From Candidatus Parcubacteria bacterium (GTDB taxonomy: Bacteria > Patescibacteriota > Minisyncoccia > Phycocordibacterales > SBAW01): 5,911 nt of DNA. Both the position numbers and the translations under genes were made by a program. Position 1 is the first letter of the stretch. Every line of letters starts with the position of its first letter. Shown here one piece after another: positions 4,857 to 5,911 of this stretch. The stretch spans positions 1 through 5,911 of the forward strand of contig JAIFWM010000042.1 of the NCBI GenBank assembly GCA_019661855.1. Reading direction: 5' to 3'. The notes under the pieces were generated by a model, which made no database searches, was not told the origin of the DNA, and saw nothing but the letters and a program-made list of their open reading frames with translations.

Positions 4857-5911
4857 TATTGATCTAGATAAAATTTTGCTTCCTAAAAAGGAAGCTTCTG
4901 TCGACAGTGCCCAACGTGTACAAGCGGGCGCTCTGATGCAGCAAGAAAAAGACGCTACACTTCCTAAAGTAGAAAAACCCGCTCCAGTAACTCCCCCTCC
5001 TCCCAAAAACGAAGACGAAATTAAGCCTCTACAAACCTTCCAGGGTGACATTGAAAAGGTGGTGCAGAACAAAAATGTCTCTCTTGTCTCGGTTGCTGCG
5101 GCCGAAGCTAATCGCCGAGCAGAACAACCGCTAACTCCTCCAACTCAAACTACACCAAACTCTGGCGCATGGAAGAGGATTGCGATGATTGTTTTAGGCA
5201 CCACGCTTATCGTAAGTGCCTTAGGAATTTTTGGATATTTTTTCATAAAAATTTCTCCATCACCTTCAAGTACTCCCGAGGCACAAACTCCTTATGTCAC
5301 GGTTGATATGACGCAAGATTTGTTGCTTGAACCTCTCGATGTGAACCGCCGAGGCCTTATGGAAGGGTTAGTCGCTGCACGCGACACACTGCAGATCTCA
5401 CTCGGGCTTGTCACACGAGTGCGCGTGGGCGTTGCTTCAACCACAGCAGATGCGCGTGAATATGATACGCAAGAGTTTTTAACCACACTCGCACCTAATA
5501 TACCTGAACAACTTACGCACACGCTCGACCGTACTTTTATTCTTGGTCTTTACTCATATGCGGGGAATCAACCATTTTTGCTTGTCAAAACTGACTCTTA
5601 CGAACGTGCGTTCGCATCCATGTTGGAATGGGAAAAATATATGCGCAACGATCTTTTGCCTTTATTTGACCAAAAACCTCCTGTTGAAAACACTACGGCC
5701 TCCAGCTCAAGCAGCACTACACCTCCGATACCTATCCCAACTGATTTTGTTGACCGCGTGATTGAAAATCATGACACTCGCGTGATTCAAAATGAGCGTC
5801 ATGAAGTACTCTTCCTTTGGACGTTCCTCGATCGTAAAACGCTGCTCATCACGACCACTCCTGATGTAGTGAAGGAGGTTATCCGACGTCTCAAAGACGC
5901 CCCTATTGTTT
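4828..5911 (+). CDS. Proline-rich single-pass membrane protein of unknown function, C-terminus cut by the window edge
   Basis: The frame from ATG 4828 is open to the window end (361 full residues). It is the first ATG after an in-frame stop (TAG at 4783-4785), and no SD is visible. The N-terminal part (1-114) is polar and probably disordered, with DLDKILLPKKE (12-22), a PPPP run (56-59) and two Pro-rich stretches. A single membrane segment lies at about 118-140, flanked by WKR (115-117) and a Lys at 141. The rest (about 143 on) would face outside: a Pro/Ser linker, a mixed alpha/beta region with no family I recognise, and a Ser/Thr/Pro-rich linker near 302-320. Membrane topology with the N-terminus in the cytoplasm is inferred. 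The 29-base overlap with pnp implies co-transcription and perhaps coupled translation. It could be a cell-envelope or surface-display protein; I cannot assign a function. Confidence 0.85.
   Translation, partial: MADSPEEKNNIDLDKILLPKKEASVDSAQRVQAGALMQQEKDATLPKVEKPAPVTPPPPKNEDEIKPLQTFQGDIEKVVQNKNVSLVSVAAAEANRRAEQPLTPPTQTTPNSGAWKRIAMIVLGTTLIVSALGIFGYFFIKISPSPSSTPEAQTPYVTVDMTQDLLLEPLDVNRRGLMEGLVAARDTLQISLGLVTRVRVGVASTTADAREYDTQEFLTTLAPNIPEQLTHTLDRTFILGLYSYAGNQPFLLVKTDSYERAFASMLEWEKYMRNDLLPLFDQKPPVENTTASSSSSTTPPIPIPTDFVDRVIENHDTRVIQNERHEVLFLWTFLDRKTLLITTTPDVVKEVIRRLKDAPIV

Overview
The window looks like a chromosomal segment from a bacterium of the Candidate Phyla Radiation (Patescibacteria), most likely a Parcubacteria-type lineage. 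This is an inference. It rests on the style of the proteins (a membrane-anchored NodB deacetylase, a small LabA-like NYN protein, an anchored proline-rich unknown protein after PNPase), on compact spacing, and on a mix of genes with and without Shine-Dalgarno (SD) sequences. TGA is used as a stop codon (at 2629-2631), so the genetic code is not the UGA=Gly code of Gracilibacteria/SR1. No rRNA, tRNA, CRISPR array, insertion sequence or phage gene is visible.

Layout. Positions 1-491 (minus) hold the N-terminal part of a membrane-anchored polysaccharide deacetylase that runs off the left edge. A 135-bp gap separates it from rpsO (627-893, plus), ribosomal protein S15, whose promoter lies so close to the start codon that the mRNA should be nearly leaderless. 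A NYN/LabA-like protein of the PIN-nuclease superfamily follows (987-1613, plus), with its own promoter. It converges on a minus-strand membrane protein of unknown function (1636-2265) whose terminator hairpin includes its own stop codon. The region 2266-2415 is a compact divergent promoter: one promoter drives the membrane protein leftward and the other drives a 71-residue membrane-anchored small protein (2416-2631) rightward. Two hairpins follow, the second a good intrinsic terminator, and pnp (2703-4856, polynucleotide phosphorylase) begins only 12 bases after the end of the U-rich tail. A proline-rich, single-pass membrane protein (4828-5911, running off the right edge) overlaps the end of pnp by 29 bases and is probably co-transcribed with it.

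How the parts may fit. rpsO and pnp are neighbours in many bacteria. Here they share a locus but are separated by three genes, one a predicted nuclease-family protein, which makes a loose RNA-metabolism neighbourhood. The most notable regulatory point is pnp. No separate promoter or SD is evident directly ahead of it, and a terminator lies between it and the nearest upstream promoter, which suggests read-through, attenuation or hairpin-based control. The unknown genes appear to be envelope proteins with no recognisable family. I see no clear new multi-gene system; the interest lies in the regulatory architecture and the uncharacterised membrane proteins.
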